Source: Clostridium sp. OF03-18AA
GTDB taxonomy: Bacteria; Bacillota; Clostridia; Lachnospirales; Lachnospiraceae
Assembly (NCBI RefSeq): GCF_003478035.1
Contig: NZ_QUEP01000008.1
Location: forward strand, 78,775 to 142,774
Reading direction: 5' to 3'
Length of the DNA stretch: 64,000 nt
The notes under the pieces were generated by a model. It was not told where the DNA came from. It did not search any database and saw only the letters and a list, made by a program, of their open reading frames with translations. Both the position numbers and the translations under genes were made by a program. Shown piece after piece: positions 43,952 through 53,166 of the stretch. Numbering within the stretch: position 1 is the first letter of the stretch; every line of letters starts with the position of its first letter.

Positions 43952-45037
43952 ATGAAAAAAGTATTATCAGTAGTACTCGCAGCAACAATGGTGATGAGCC
44001 TGGCAGCCTGTGGAGGCGGAAACAGCGCAAAGACAGATACCAAGGCAGCAGACGCAGGATCAGGATCTGAGGCAGCAGCCAGCGCCGATGCGGCAGATGA
44101 TTTCCAGATCACGATCAAATTTTCCAACGTATTCCAGCCGGCAGAGTGGAACTACAAAGCCAGCGAATATCTGGCAGATCTCGTAAAAGAGAAGACCGAA
44201 GGCCATATCATCCTGGAATACTACGGACAGAACCAGCTCGACTGCTACGCAGAGTCTGTAGCACAGGCACATAACGGTGCTGTATGGATGGGCCTTGAGG
44301 AGCCGTCCTACTTTGCAGACTATATCGGCGACTACAACGTATTAGTAGGACCGATGCTTTATAAGAACAATGCGGAATACAACGCAGTGATGGATTCCGA
44401 CATCGTAAAAGACCTGAATGCAAAACTGGCAAGCGACTATAACATCCACGTTCTTGATACCCATTATTCCTTTGGATTCAGAAGTGTATGTACGAATAAG
44501 GTTGTTACAAAACCGGCAGATCTGAATGGTCTGATCATGCGTTCCACAGAATCTCCGTTATTCGTAAAGACGATCACCTGCCTCGGTGCAACCCCGTCCG
44601 CAATGAGTTTTACGGAGTGCTTATCCGCAATGTCCAGCGGTGTTGTAGATGGTTTCGAAGGTTCCGTCTCCACGCTGAAAGATACAGGTGCTTATGAGTA
44701 CACCAAGAAAGTTGCAAACACCAACCACTTTATCGCAACCCGCTGGTTGTTCATGGCAGAAGATGTTTACCAGTCCATCCCGGAAAAATGGAGAAACATC
44801 CTCGACGAGTGCTGTGTAGAAGCTGGTAAGTGGGAACAGGAAAATGCAGAGAACGACGAAGCTTCCATGATCGAATTCCTGAAGGAAAAAGGCGTTGAGT
44901 GGAACGATGTCGACGTAGACGCATTTACAGAGGCATGTGCTCCGGTTTACGACTGGATCGTAGAAGAGTACGGCGCAGACCCGGATCTCCACCAGAAACT
45001 GGTTGATTTCCTGAATGACTACCGCGCAAAAAACTAA
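43952..45037 (+). CDS. dctP: TRAP transporter substrate-binding lipoprotein
   Basis: 361 residues. It has a lipoprotein signal peptide: basic start, hydrophobic core and lipobox SLAAC with Cys20 as the lipid anchor. The mature DctP-family domain follows, with FQPAEWNYKASEYLADLV and the conserved arginine region FRSVCTNK...LIMRSTESPLF that binds a carboxylate. ATG 43952 follows AAAAGGAG; the longer frame to 43850 lacks a ribosome site. It delivers an organic acid to the DctQM permease; the substrate (C4-dicarboxylate, sugar acid or similar) cannot be read from sequence. Confidence 0.9.
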   Translation: MKKVLSVVLAATMVMSLAACGGGNSAKTDTKAADAGSGSEAAASADAADDFQITIKFSNVFQPAEWNYKASEYLADLVKEKTEGHIILEYYGQNQLDCYAESVAQAHNGAVWMGLEEPSYFADYIGDYNVLVGPMLYKNNAEYNAVMDSDIVKDLNAKLASDYNIHVLDTHYSFGFRSVCTNKVVTKPADLNGLIMRSTESPLFVKTITCLGATPSAMSFTECLSAMSSGVVDGFEGSVSTLKDTGAYEYTKKVANTNHFIATRWLFMAEDVYQSIPEKWRNILDECCVEAGKWEQENAENDEASMIEFLKEKGVEWNDVDVDAFTEACAPVYDWIVEEYGADPDLHQKLVDFLNDYRAKN

Positions 45038-45138
45038 CGGATCATCCATAAAACACATGGGACCGGCGGCTGCTCTTTCCGGGCAGCCGCTGATGAATTA
45101 AGATCGTGACTATTATGATGAATGCATGAGGATAGATT

Positions 45139-45639
45139 ATGGAGAAGAAAAAAATTACACTGGGGTCGGTGCTGGTAAATCTGGATGCGATCATTACCTG
45201 CGTGACACTGACACTCTGTACCATCGTTGTAAATGTAAACGTCCTTATGCGCTACTTTCTGAAAAGACCGCTTTACTGGTCGGAGGAAGTCGCTACGGGG
45301 CTCTTCGTCTGGACTGTCTTTATTGGAAGCGCATATGCGTACCGCAAGCATGCACATCTGGGCGTTGATATCCTGATCAACATTCTTCCGGAGAAGATCA
45401 GAAAAGTCGTTAAGGTGCTCATGGATCTCCTGGAGCTCGTAACACTCGTCATGCTGACGAGGACAAGTGTCCAGTATGTCATGAACACAATGGATAAACT
45501 TACAAATACGCTTCGTGTACCAAGCTGGTATATCTCCAGCGCAGTTCCGATCGGATTTGGTCTTTCCCTGATCTTCTGCATTTATTTTCTGTTGAAAGAC
45601 CTGATCAGGGTATTTAAAAAGGGAGGAGGAGATGAATAA
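45139..45639 (+). CDS. dctQ: TRAP transporter small permease
   Basis: 166 residues with four membrane helices. VNVLMRYFLKRPLYWSEEVATGLFVW and YRKHAHLGVD are marks of the DctQ family. It forms the small membrane subunit with DctM. ATG 45139 is preceded by the weak AGGATAGATT. The large permease starts at its last base, so they are coupled. Confidence 0.92.
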   Translation: MEKKKITLGSVLVNLDAIITCVTLTLCTIVVNVNVLMRYFLKRPLYWSEEVATGLFVWTVFIGSAYAYRKHAHLGVDILINILPEKIRKVVKVLMDLLELVTLVMLTRTSVQYVMNTMDKLTNTLRVPSWYISSAVPIGFGLSLIFCIYFLLKDLIRVFKKGGGDE

Positions 45640-46949
45640 TGGGACTCGAATTAATTGAACTCGTTCCGATCTTTATGGTATTTATTCTCTATTTCCTGGG
45701 AATGCCGATCGTGTATGCGCTGTTCGGATCGACCTTTTTCTATTTCACGTTTATCGACACGACGAGTAAGAACTGGCTGATCTTACAGAAGGTCATGACT
45801 TCCACACAGTCGTTCTCGATGCTTGCGATCCCGTTCTTCGTCATGGCCGGTTCCGTCATGAACTACGGCGGCATCAGCGACAAGATGATGGATTTCGCGG
45901 AGGTCCTGACCGGACACATGAAAGGTGGTCTGGCACAGGTCAATGTTGTGCTCAGCATGTTGATGGGCGGATGCTCCGGTTCTGCGAACGCAGACTGTGC
46001 GATGCAGTCCAAGATGCTCGTTCCGGAGATGGAAAAGAGAGGATATTCCAAGGCATTCTCAGCAGCGATCACGGCAGCTTCATCGGCAGCCACTCCGGTT
46101 ATCCCGCCGGGAGTCAATCTGATCGTGTTTACCCTGATTGCGCAGATCTCCCTTGGCCGTACCTTTGCAGCCGGATATATTCCGGGTATCATGATGGCGA
46201 TCTCCATGATGATCGTGGTTTCTATCATCGCACATAAGAGAAATTACCCGACGACCCGTGAAAAATTCCCGTCTCTGAAAGAAATCGTAAAACAGGGAAT
46301 TACCTCCTTCTGGGGACTGTTTTTCCCGTTTGGCATTATTCTCGGAATGCGTTTCGGAATGTTCACACCTTCCGAGGGCGGTGCAGTAGCCGTTCTTTAC
46401 TGTATCATTATCGGACGGTTCGTCTATAAGAAACTGTCCGTAAAAGAACATCTGATCCCGATCCTGCTTGACAGTATCGCCGGAACCTCCAGCGTTGTCC
46501 TGATCATGGTTGCAGCCAATGTATTCGGCTACTATATGACCTGGATCAACCTGCCGAGAGTCGTAGCATCCGCAATGTTAAGTCTGACGACGAACAAATG
46601 GCTGTTCCTCTTAGCGTGCAACGTGATCCTTCTGATCATGGGTATGTTCCTGGAAGGCGGTGCAGCGTTAATGATCATCACACCGCTCCTTCTTCCGGTT
46701 GCGAGACAGCTTGGAATCAACGATTACCATTTCGGCCTTGTCGCTATTGTAAATATCATGATCGGTGGTATCACACCTCCATTCGGATCCATGATGTTTA
46801 CGACCTGTGGTATTACGGGCTGCCCGATCAGTGAATTCCTGAAGGAAGTATGGCCGTTCATCCTTTCCCTCCTGATCGTTCTTCTGATCCTGACATTCTG
46901 CCCGTTCCTGATCACCTGCGTACCGGATCTCCTTTACGGTGCGGCATAA
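45639..46949 (+). CDS. dctM: TRAP transporter large permease
   Basis: 436 residues with about 12 membrane helices. AIPFFVMAGSVMNYGGIS, GGCSGSANAD and the GMFLEGGAALMIITPLLLP motif identify DctM. It uses a sodium gradient to import the substrate handed over by DctP. It shares a base with the dctQ stop (TAATGG) and has GGAGGAGATGAATA upstream. It is the last gene of the transporter operon; a hairpin terminator lies 80 bases downstream. Confidence 0.94.
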   Translation: MGLELIELVPIFMVFILYFLGMPIVYALFGSTFFYFTFIDTTSKNWLILQKVMTSTQSFSMLAIPFFVMAGSVMNYGGISDKMMDFAEVLTGHMKGGLAQVNVVLSMLMGGCSGSANADCAMQSKMLVPEMEKRGYSKAFSAAITAASSAATPVIPPGVNLIVFTLIAQISLGRTFAAGYIPGIMMAISMMIVVSIIAHKRNYPTTREKFPSLKEIVKQGITSFWGLFFPFGIILGMRFGMFTPSEGGAVAVLYCIIIGRFVYKKLSVKEHLIPILLDSIAGTSSVVLIMVAANVFGYYMTWINLPRVVASAMLSLTTNKWLFLLACNVILLIMGMFLEGGAALMIITPLLLPVARQLGINDYHFGLVAIVNIMIGGITPPFGSMMFTTCGITGCPISEFLKEVWPFILSLLIVLLILTFCPFLITCVPDLLYGAA

Positions 46950-47031
46950 GAGGATCTGTCACAGAACATATGGACCATCATGGAACCAGATGAAAAATAG
47001 ATAAAACCGGATAAGATGAGCCTGTGAGAAG

Positions 47032-47080
47032 AAGAGTAGAAAGGCAGTCGTAGCGATACGGAGGCATTCTGCTCTTTTCT
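47032..47080 (+). terminator. Hairpin terminator between dctM and the MgtC-like gene
   Basis: AAGAGTAGAA (47032-47041) pairs with TTCTGCTCTT (47067-47076) with one G-T pair, then TTCT. The T-run is short. As the next genes are glycerol-phosphate related and GlpP is encoded nearby, this could be a regulated terminator, but that is inference. Confidence 0.55.
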
Positions 47081-47144
47081 GTTACAGAAAAAACAAAAAC
47101 TGCACATCCGCTTGTCTTATCCCGGGATTCGGGAGGCGATAGCA

Positions 47145-47846
47145 ATGGCAGTTTGGAAATGGATCGTGGGTACGGCAGCCACCTGGACACTGGCCGGAAT
47201 CTGGATCCGCCTGTTGTTTTCACTGGCAGTCGGAATGTTTATCGGAATTGACAGAGGATTGAAAAGGCGAGGCGCCGGGATCAAGACGCATGTTCTCGTC
47301 TGTCTGGGATCGACTCTTGTCATGCTGACGAGCGAATATATGTTCCGGACATTCCCGGATGCCAAAGCCGATATGGCAAGACTCGGAGCGCAGGTGATCA
47401 GCGGAGTCGGATTTCTCGGAGTCGGAACGATCATGGTGACCGGACGGAATCAGGTGCGCGGCCTGACGACAGCGGCGTGCCTCTGGATCAGTGCATGTGA
47501 GGGACTTGCAGCCGGGATCGGCTTTGTCGAAGGAGCAGCATATGGGTTGGTTCTGATCGCTCTGACGCTGAAGCTGCTGACAAAAGTAGATGCAATGATC
47601 CATAATCATGCTAAAGTGTTCGATTTTTACCTGGAATTCAATACCAGCAGTGGAGTCGGAACCTTTATGGATACCATGCGTACCAAGGATATCAGGATCG
47701 TATCGTTTGACATTGCGAAAAGCAGGCTGAAGGGCGAGGGACCGTCCGCGACGATGTCGATCGAAGTCCAGGATAAAACGCTGAGAAAGACCTTGCTCAG
47801 CAATATCCAGGCAATGGAAGAGATAAGATTTGCAGAAGAATTATAG
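47145..47846 (+). CDS. MgtC/SapB family membrane protein
   Basis: 233 residues. Five membrane helices carry the family marks GMFIGIDRGLKRRGAGIKTH and GVGFLGVGTIM, and RGLTTAACLW. A C-terminal soluble domain (about 150-233) resembles the ACT-like tail of some MgtC proteins. MgtC proteins affect magnesium homeostasis and membrane ATPase activity; the role in Clostridia is unknown. ATG 47145 has GGGAGG 9 bases before it. It is 29 bases from the GlpA-like gene, so likely in its operon. Confidence 0.85.
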   Translation: MAVWKWIVGTAATWTLAGIWIRLLFSLAVGMFIGIDRGLKRRGAGIKTHVLVCLGSTLVMLTSEYMFRTFPDAKADMARLGAQVISGVGFLGVGTIMVTGRNQVRGLTTAACLWISACEGLAAGIGFVEGAAYGLVLIALTLKLLTKVDAMIHNHAKVFDFYLEFNTSSGVGTFMDTMRTKDIRIVSFDIAKSRLKGEGPSATMSIEVQDKTLRKTLLSNIQAMEEIRFAEEL

Positions 47847-47875
47847 GAAGTATCAATACGATGGAGGATCACAGG

Positions 47876-49315
47876 ATGAATGGGAACAGATACGATGTAG
47901 TGATAATCGGAGGAGGCGTGATCGGAAGCAGCATCGCAAGAGCGCTTTCGAAATATCAGTGCCGTACGGTCCTGCTGGAAAAGGAAGAGGATGTCTGCTC
48001 CGGCACTTCCAAGGCGAACAGCGCGATCGTTCATGCCGGTTATGACGCAAAAACAGGATCATTAAAAGCAAAGTTAAACGTAAAAGGCAATGCCATGATG
48101 GGAGAGCTGTCGAAAGAGCTCGATTTTGATTTCAAGCGCAACTCATCCCTGGTGCTCTGCTTTGCGGAGGAAGACCGCCCGGCATTGCAGGCGCTTTATG
48201 AAAGAGGCATGGCAAACGGTGTTCCGGATCTTGAGATCCTGTCCGGAGATGAAGTGCGAAGAAGAGAGCCGAACATCAGTGAGGAAGTTGTTGCTGCCCT
48301 CTATGCGCCGACAGGCGGGATCGTATGCCCGTTCAGCCTGACGATCGCACTCGCGGAGAATGCATGTGACAACGGTGTAGAGTTTGTGTTCAACACAAAA
48401 GCGGAGAAGATCGAAAAGACTGCGGATGGATACCGGATCGAGACCCCGAACGGCACGTATGAGACAACTTACATAGTCAATGCCGCAGGAGTTTACGCGG
48501 ATGAGATCCACAACATGGTCTCCGCGAAAAAGCTTCATATCGTTCCGCGCCGCGGCGAATATTGTCTGTTAGATAAAGAAGCAGGCCATCATGTCTCAGC
48601 GACCGTATTCCAGCTTCCGGGAAAATACGGAAAAGGGATTCTGGTCAGCCCGACTGTCCACGGAAACCTTCTCGTCGGACCGACAGCGGTCGATCAGGAA
48701 GATAAGGACGGAACATATACAACAGCAGAGGGACTTGCGGAAGCCTGTGAAAAAGCGGCAAAGAGTGTAAAGAACATCCCATTCCGTCAGGTGATCACCT
48801 CCTTCTCCGGTCTTCGTGCACATGAGGACGGGGACGATTTTATCATCGGGGAAGCGGAAGATGCACCTGGATTTTTTGATGCCGCGGGCATTGAATCTCC
48901 GGGACTTTCCTGCGCTCCGGCGATCGGGGAATATTTAGCGGAGATGATCGGGGAAAAGGCGGGATTCGGAAAGAACCCGAACTTTGATCCGGTTCGGAAA
49001 GGCATCGTGAAAGCCGCAGATTTAAGCCTGGAAGAGCGCGCGGAACTGATCCGGAAGAATCCGGCATACGGCTCGATCATCTGCCGCTGTGAGAACATCA
49101 GCGAGGGCGAAATCATCGATGCTGTGACAAGAACGCTCGGCGCCCGCTCCATGGACGGGATCAAGCGGCGTGTCCGCCAGGGAATGGGACGCTGCCAGGC
49201 CGGTTTCTGCACGCCGAGGGCGATGGAGATCCTCTCCCGTGAGGCGGGGATCCCGATCACGGAGATCTGCAAGAACCGCAAAGGCTCAGAAATGATAAAA
49301 GGCGAGGAGGCATAA
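47876..49315 (+). CDS. glpA: GlpA-like FAD-dependent glycerol-3-phosphate dehydrogenase with [2Fe-2S] domain
   Basis: 479 residues. Rossmann FAD motif DVVIIGGGVIGSSIAR at the N-terminus, a DAO-type oxidoreductase domain to about 365, then a BFD-like iron-sulfur domain with CRCE and CQAGFC cysteines (about 395-455). This matches GlpA-like subunits that oxidise glycerol 3-phosphate without oxygen. ATG 47876 lies 8 bases after GGAGG; ATG 47861 in frame has none. It forms a set with the next two genes. Other 2-hydroxyacid substrates are possible for the family; GlpP nearby supports glycerol 3-phosphate. Confidence 0.8.
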   Translation: MNGNRYDVVIIGGGVIGSSIARALSKYQCRTVLLEKEEDVCSGTSKANSAIVHAGYDAKTGSLKAKLNVKGNAMMGELSKELDFDFKRNSSLVLCFAEEDRPALQALYERGMANGVPDLEILSGDEVRRREPNISEEVVAALYAPTGGIVCPFSLTIALAENACDNGVEFVFNTKAEKIEKTADGYRIETPNGTYETTYIVNAAGVYADEIHNMVSAKKLHIVPRRGEYCLLDKEAGHHVSATVFQLPGKYGKGILVSPTVHGNLLVGPTAVDQEDKDGTYTTAEGLAEACEKAAKSVKNIPFRQVITSFSGLRAHEDGDDFIIGEAEDAPGFFDAAGIESPGLSCAPAIGEYLAEMIGEKAGFGKNPNFDPVRKGIVKAADLSLEERAELIRKNPAYGSIICRCENISEGEIIDAVTRTLGARSMDGIKRRVRQGMGRCQAGFCTPRAMEILSREAGIPITEICKNRKGSEMIKGEEA

Positions 49316-49317
49316 CC

Positions 49318-50583
49318 ATGATTCAGCATGACATTGTAATTATCGGCGGCGGTCCTGCAGGACTTGCGGCAGCGGCGGCAGCAAAAAAGAGCGGAGTGGA
49401 TGACATTCTGATCCTGGAGCGCGACAGTGTGCTGGGCGGCATCTTAAATCAGTGCATTCACAATGGGTTCGGCCTTCATACCTTCAAGGAAGAGCTGACC
49501 GGACCGGACTATGCGGCCCGCTACGAGGAAGAAGTAAAGAAACTTGAAATCCCGTACCGCTTAAACAGCATGGTCATGGATATCCATCAGGAAAAAGAGA
49601 TCATCGTTGTGAGCCGGAGCGAAGGATTGGAGATCATCAAGGCAAAGGCGATCATCCTTGCAATGGGCTGCAGAGAGCGCCCGAGAGGCGCCTTAAATAT
49701 CCCGGGCTACCGCCCGGCAGGCATCTACACCGCCGGAACGGCACAGCGCCTCATGAACATCGAGGGACATATGGTCGGAAAAGAAGTCGTGATCCTCGGC
49801 TCCGGGGATATCGGGCTGATCATGGCGCGCCGTATGACGCTCGAAGGGGCGAAAGTCAAGGTCGTGGCGGAACTGATGCCGTATTCCGGAGGCTTAAAGA
49901 GAAATATCGTGCAGTGTCTTGACGATTTCGGAATTCCGTTAAAGCTGAGCCACACCGTTGTCAAAATTGACGGAAAAGAGCGCGTGACCGGGATTACCCT
50001 GGCGAAAGTAGGATCGGACAGAAAACCGATCGCCGGGACGGAAGAATATTACAGCTGTGATACACTTCTGTTATCCTGCGGCCTGATCCCGGAAAATGAA
50101 CTGACGAGAAACATGGGCGTCACCATGAATCCGGTCACATCGGGGCCTATGGTCAATGATCGGCTGGAAACCGGGATCGAGGGTGTGTTTGCCTGCGGAA
50201 ACGTCCTCCATGTGCATGATCTTGTCGACTATGTTTCAGAGGAAGCGGCACTTGCCGGGCAGAATGCGGCCCGTTATATCATGTCCGGTGAGACGAAAAA
50301 AGGTCATACCGTGACGATCAAAGCCGAGAATGGCGTCCGCTATACCGTGCCGCAGTCGATCGACATCGGTGCGATGGCAGACAGACTGACGGTGCGCTTC
50401 CGCGTAGCGGATGTATACAAAGGACGCAGCATCTGTGTTTATTATGACGGAACATGTATCAGCCGCCGGAAAAAGAAAGTGCTGGCGCCCGGGGAGATGG
50501 AACAGGTATTCCTGACAAAGGAAAGCCTGGAACAGTATCCGGATCTGAGAGAGATAACCATTTGCACGGAGGTGGATGAGTGA
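49318..50583 (+). CDS. FAD/NAD-dependent oxidoreductase, partner of the GlpA-like protein
   Basis: 421 residues. FAD site DIVIIGGGPAGLAAAAAAKK, CxxC-free GGILNQCIHNGFG loop, a second dinucleotide site VVILGSGDIGLIMARRM near 155 and ACGNVLHVHDLVD near the C-terminus. It belongs to the pyridine-nucleotide disulfide family found beside GlpA-like and DUF1667 genes in Clostridia, where it probably passes electrons to NAD. It starts 2 bases after the upstream stop and overlaps the DUF1667 gene by 4. Confidence 0.82.
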   Translation: MIQHDIVIIGGGPAGLAAAAAAKKSGVDDILILERDSVLGGILNQCIHNGFGLHTFKEELTGPDYAARYEEEVKKLEIPYRLNSMVMDIHQEKEIIVVSRSEGLEIIKAKAIILAMGCRERPRGALNIPGYRPAGIYTAGTAQRLMNIEGHMVGKEVVILGSGDIGLIMARRMTLEGAKVKVVAELMPYSGGLKRNIVQCLDDFGIPLKLSHTVVKIDGKERVTGITLAKVGSDRKPIAGTEEYYSCDTLLLSCGLIPENELTRNMGVTMNPVTSGPMVNDRLETGIEGVFACGNVLHVHDLVDYVSEEAALAGQNAARYIMSGETKKGHTVTIKAENGVRYTVPQSIDIGAMADRLTVRFRVADVYKGRSICVYYDGTCISRRKKKVLAPGEMEQVFLTKESLEQYPDLREITICTEVDE

Positions 50584-50945
50584 TGGAAGTAAGAGAACTG
50601 ACATGTATCGGATGTCCGCTGGGCTGCCAGCTCACTGTGACGATGGGAGAAAACGAGATCAAGGTTGAGGGCAATACATGTCCGCGCGGGGAAGCCTATG
50701 CGAAAAAGGAAGTGACCAACCCGACCCGGATCGTGACCTCGACTGTGAGAGTAGAAGGCGGAACGATCGAACGTGTATCCGTCAAGACCGCATCCGACAT
50801 TCCGAAGGGCAGCATTTTTGAATGTATGAAGGAGATCCATGCCGCAAAAGTAAAAGCACCGGTGCATATCGGAGACGTGATCCTCGCGGACTGTGCCGGA
50901 ACCGGAGTGGCGGTTGTCGCGGGCAAAAATGTAGAGCAGGCATAA
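50580..50945 (+). CDS. DUF1667 small cysteine-rich protein
   Basis: 121 residues. CIGCPLGC near the N-terminus and CPRGEAY near residue 37 give four cysteines that could bind a metal or iron-sulfur cluster, as at the start of molybdopterin oxidoreductases. DUF1667 genes are regularly the third member of the GlpA-like/FAD oxidoreductase set. It overlaps the previous gene by 4 bases and is followed by a terminator. Confidence 0.88.
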   Translation: MMEVRELTCIGCPLGCQLTVTMGENEIKVEGNTCPRGEAYAKKEVTNPTRIVTSTVRVEGGTIERVSVKTASDIPKGSIFECMKEIHAAKVKAPVHIGDVILADCAGTGVAVVAGKNVEQA

Positions 50946-50979
50946 AAGACTAACCGCCGGTGCGGGGGCAACGATGACA

Positions 50980-51020
50980 GAGGCAGTACAGACAGATCGT
51001 ATTTGTCTGCTGCCTCCTTT
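50980..51020 (+). terminator. Intrinsic terminator after the DUF1667 gene
   Basis: GAGGCAG (50980-50986) and CAGACA (50989-50994) pair with TGTCTG (51004-51009) and CTGCCTC (51010-51016) with a two-base bulge; CTTTCT follows. Confidence 0.7.
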
Positions 51021-51041
51021 CTGCCTGTAGGGGAGCAGGAT

Positions 51042-51070
51042 TTGCATTCGCGGATCAGATGATGTAAAAT
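51042..51070 (+). promoter_or_regulatory. Promoter of the HAD-glpP pair
   Basis: TTGCAT at 51042, 17 bases, TAAAAT at 51065, directly after the terminator, so the HAD and glpP genes form a separate unit. Confidence 0.65.
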
Positions 51071-51122
51071 AGAGGGAAGAGAATGGGCTGCACCGGTCCT
51101 GGAAAACGACAAGGAGAAGAAC

Positions 51123-51938
51123 ATGACGAAACGTGAGATTTTGAAGGAAACAGAACTTTTTGTCCTGGATATGGACGGAACCTTTTATCTGGATACCGAT
51201 GTGATTGACGGAGCGCTGGATTTTCTGGAAGAGGTGAAGAAAGCCGGAAAGCGATATGTCTTTTTTACAAATAATTCATCAAAATCACCGAAAACATATA
51301 TTGACAAACTTGCAAAAATGGGGTGTTATATTAGCAGAGATCAGATCATCACGTCCGGAGATGTGATGATCCAGTATCTGAAAGAGTATTATCCCGGACA
51401 AAAAGTCTACCTTGTGGGAACGCCGGACCTTGAGGCAAATTTCCTTGAAAACGGGATCCATCTGACGAAAGAAATGCCGGACGTGGTAGTGTTCGGCTTT
51501 GATATGACATTGACGTATGAGAAGCTGGAACGAGCCTGCACATATATCCGGAACGGCGCAGTATTCCTTGCAACCCATCTGGATATCAACTGTCCGACAA
51601 AGGATGGATTTATCCCGGACTGCGGCGCCATGTGCGCGGCGATTTCTCTGTCGACGGGAAAGGAGCCGAAGTACGTCGGAAAACCGTTCCGCGAGACGGT
51701 GGACATGGTCCTGGAGCTGACTGGTGCGAATCGTGAGGAAGTTTCCTTTGTCGGAGACCGGATCTATACGGATGTAAAGACCGGCGTGGTAAACGGTGCA
51801 CACGGGATCCTGGTTCTGACCGGAGAAACAAAGCTGGAAGATGTGCCGAAATCCGACGTCGTTCCGGATGCCATTTTTACAGGGTTAAAAGAGATGGGAG
51901 AACTGCTCAGAAAAATGAGGGAGGAAAAGGCTTTCTGA
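51123..51938 (+). CDS. HAD-IIA family phosphatase, NagD/AraL-like
   Basis: 271 residues. Motif 1 LDMDGTFYLD holds the nucleophile and acid/base aspartates, motif 2 FFTNNSSKS, and motif 3/4 VGKPF and VGDRIYTDV. HAD-IIA enzymes with a large C2 cap dephosphorylate small sugar or glycerol phosphates. Its place in front of glpP suggests glycerol 3-phosphate or a related phosphate as a substrate; this is contextual only. ATG 51123 follows AAGGAGAAG. Confidence 0.88.
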   Translation: MTKREILKETELFVLDMDGTFYLDTDVIDGALDFLEEVKKAGKRYVFFTNNSSKSPKTYIDKLAKMGCYISRDQIITSGDVMIQYLKEYYPGQKVYLVGTPDLEANFLENGIHLTKEMPDVVVFGFDMTLTYEKLERACTYIRNGAVFLATHLDINCPTKDGFIPDCGAMCAAISLSTGKEPKYVGKPFRETVDMVLELTGANREEVSFVGDRIYTDVKTGVVNGAHGILVLTGETKLEDVPKSDVVPDAIFTGLKEMGELLRKMREEKAF

Positions 51939-51967
51939 ATCTGTAGAAGAAAGCCGGAGGAGAAGAA

Positions 51968-52528
51968 ATGACAATGCTAGAATTATTGGAGGAATCTCCG
52001 ATCATTGCGGCGGTCAAGAGCCAGGAAGGACTGGAACACAGCCTGAAATCAGAATGTAAGGTCGTATTCGTACTGTTTGGGACGATCTGCGACATCGATG
52101 CGATCGTGGCGAAGATCAAAGCTGCCGGAAAGATCGCGATCGTCCATGTAGATATGATCCAAGGACTCAGCACAAAAAAGGTGGCGGTTGATTTTATTGC
52201 CCACAATACGAAGGCGGATGGAATCATCAGCACGAAGAACGTGCTTGTGGAATACGCGAAGGAGATTGGTCTGTTTGCGATTCAGAGAACCTTTGTGGTG
52301 GATTCCATCGCCTTAAATACCCTGAAAAAACAGATCGAGCTGTTCCACCCGGACGCGGTCGAGATCATGCCGGGTGTAATGCCGAAGATCTTAAAGATCA
52401 TGCGGGAGTATACCGATATTCCTCTGATTGCCGGCGGGCTTCTGTCTGATAAAAAGGATGTGATGGCGGCATTCGAGGCCGGTGTCGATGCGATCTCTGC
52501 GACGAATGAAGATGTGTGGTATATATAA
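51968..52528 (+). CDS. glpP: Glycerol-3-phosphate responsive antiterminator
   Basis: 186 residues, a TIM-barrel-like RNA-binding regulator. AAVKSQEGLEHSL, HVDMIQGLS, GIISTK, EIMPGVMPKI and IAGGLLSDKKD are GlpP motifs. On binding glycerol 3-phosphate it prevents termination in leaders of glp genes. ATG 51968 follows CGGAGGAGAA. glpF and glpK, the usual neighbours, are not in the window, so its targets may be the upstream dehydrogenase set or distant genes. Confidence 0.93.
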   Translation: MTMLELLEESPIIAAVKSQEGLEHSLKSECKVVFVLFGTICDIDAIVAKIKAAGKIAIVHVDMIQGLSTKKVAVDFIAHNTKADGIISTKNVLVEYAKEIGLFAIQRTFVVDSIALNTLKKQIELFHPDAVEIMPGVMPKILKIMREYTDIPLIAGGLLSDKKDVMAAFEAGVDAISATNEDVWYI

Positions 52529-52652
52529 TTTCTGACAGTGTCCGTTTTGTATCCATCTGTATGATATCATAAAAAAAGAGTCAGAAATCTACTTGCGGAT
52601 TTCCTGCGAACGGCAAATATTAAATCTTCAAAAGAAGAAAAGTGGATGACAC

Positions 52653-53111
52653 ATGGAAACAGATATGACAATGTTAGCAGGTACAACCGTGATCGGAGGG
52701 ATCCTGGGAATCTATTCAACCTTACGGCTGATCTATTATATCTTCTATATGATCGCAAACTGGAAGATCTTTTCAAAGGCCGGAGAACCGGGCTGGAAAT
52801 CCCTGATCCCGTTCTACAATGTTTATACGGAGTATAAGCTGATGTGGAAACCGCAGCTCGCGTGGACTTACATCGGACTGGGAGTTCTCGCAGATATCTT
52901 TCTCGAAAACACAGGGACAAGCGCCCTGATGTTCCTCGGTGGTCTGATTTGCACGATTGCTTACCTTGTAATTGATTTCAAGGAAAAACAGCATGTTTCC
53001 AAAGCATTTGGACACGGTTTCGGCTTTGGCGTAGGACTTTTCCTCCTCCAGCCGATCTTCTCAATGATCCTCGGATTCGGAAGCGACCAGTACCAGGGAA
53101 ATCAGTCATAA
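52653..53111 (+). CDS. DUF5684 small membrane protein
   Basis: 152 residues with three to four membrane helices. KAGEPGWKSLIPFYN between the first helices is the mark of the DUF5684 family seen in many Firmicutes. The function is unknown. The C-terminus is Gly/Phe-rich. The ribosome site is weak (GTGGATGACAC). It is alone, closed by an intrinsic terminator. Confidence 0.78.
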   Translation: METDMTMLAGTTVIGGILGIYSTLRLIYYIFYMIANWKIFSKAGEPGWKSLIPFYNVYTEYKLMWKPQLAWTYIGLGVLADIFLENTGTSALMFLGGLICTIAYLVIDFKEKQHVSKAFGHGFGFGVGLFLLQPIFSMILGFGSDQYQGNQS

Positions 53112-53134
53112 AAACAGAATATAAAAGATGGGAA

Positions 53135-53166
53135 GCAGGGGCACTTGGCGGCTCCTGCTTTTTTTG
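53135..53166 (+). terminator. Intrinsic terminator of the DUF5684 gene
   Basis: AGCAGGGGC pairs with GCTCCTGCT (one mismatch), 7-base loop, then seven Ts. Confidence 0.8.
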
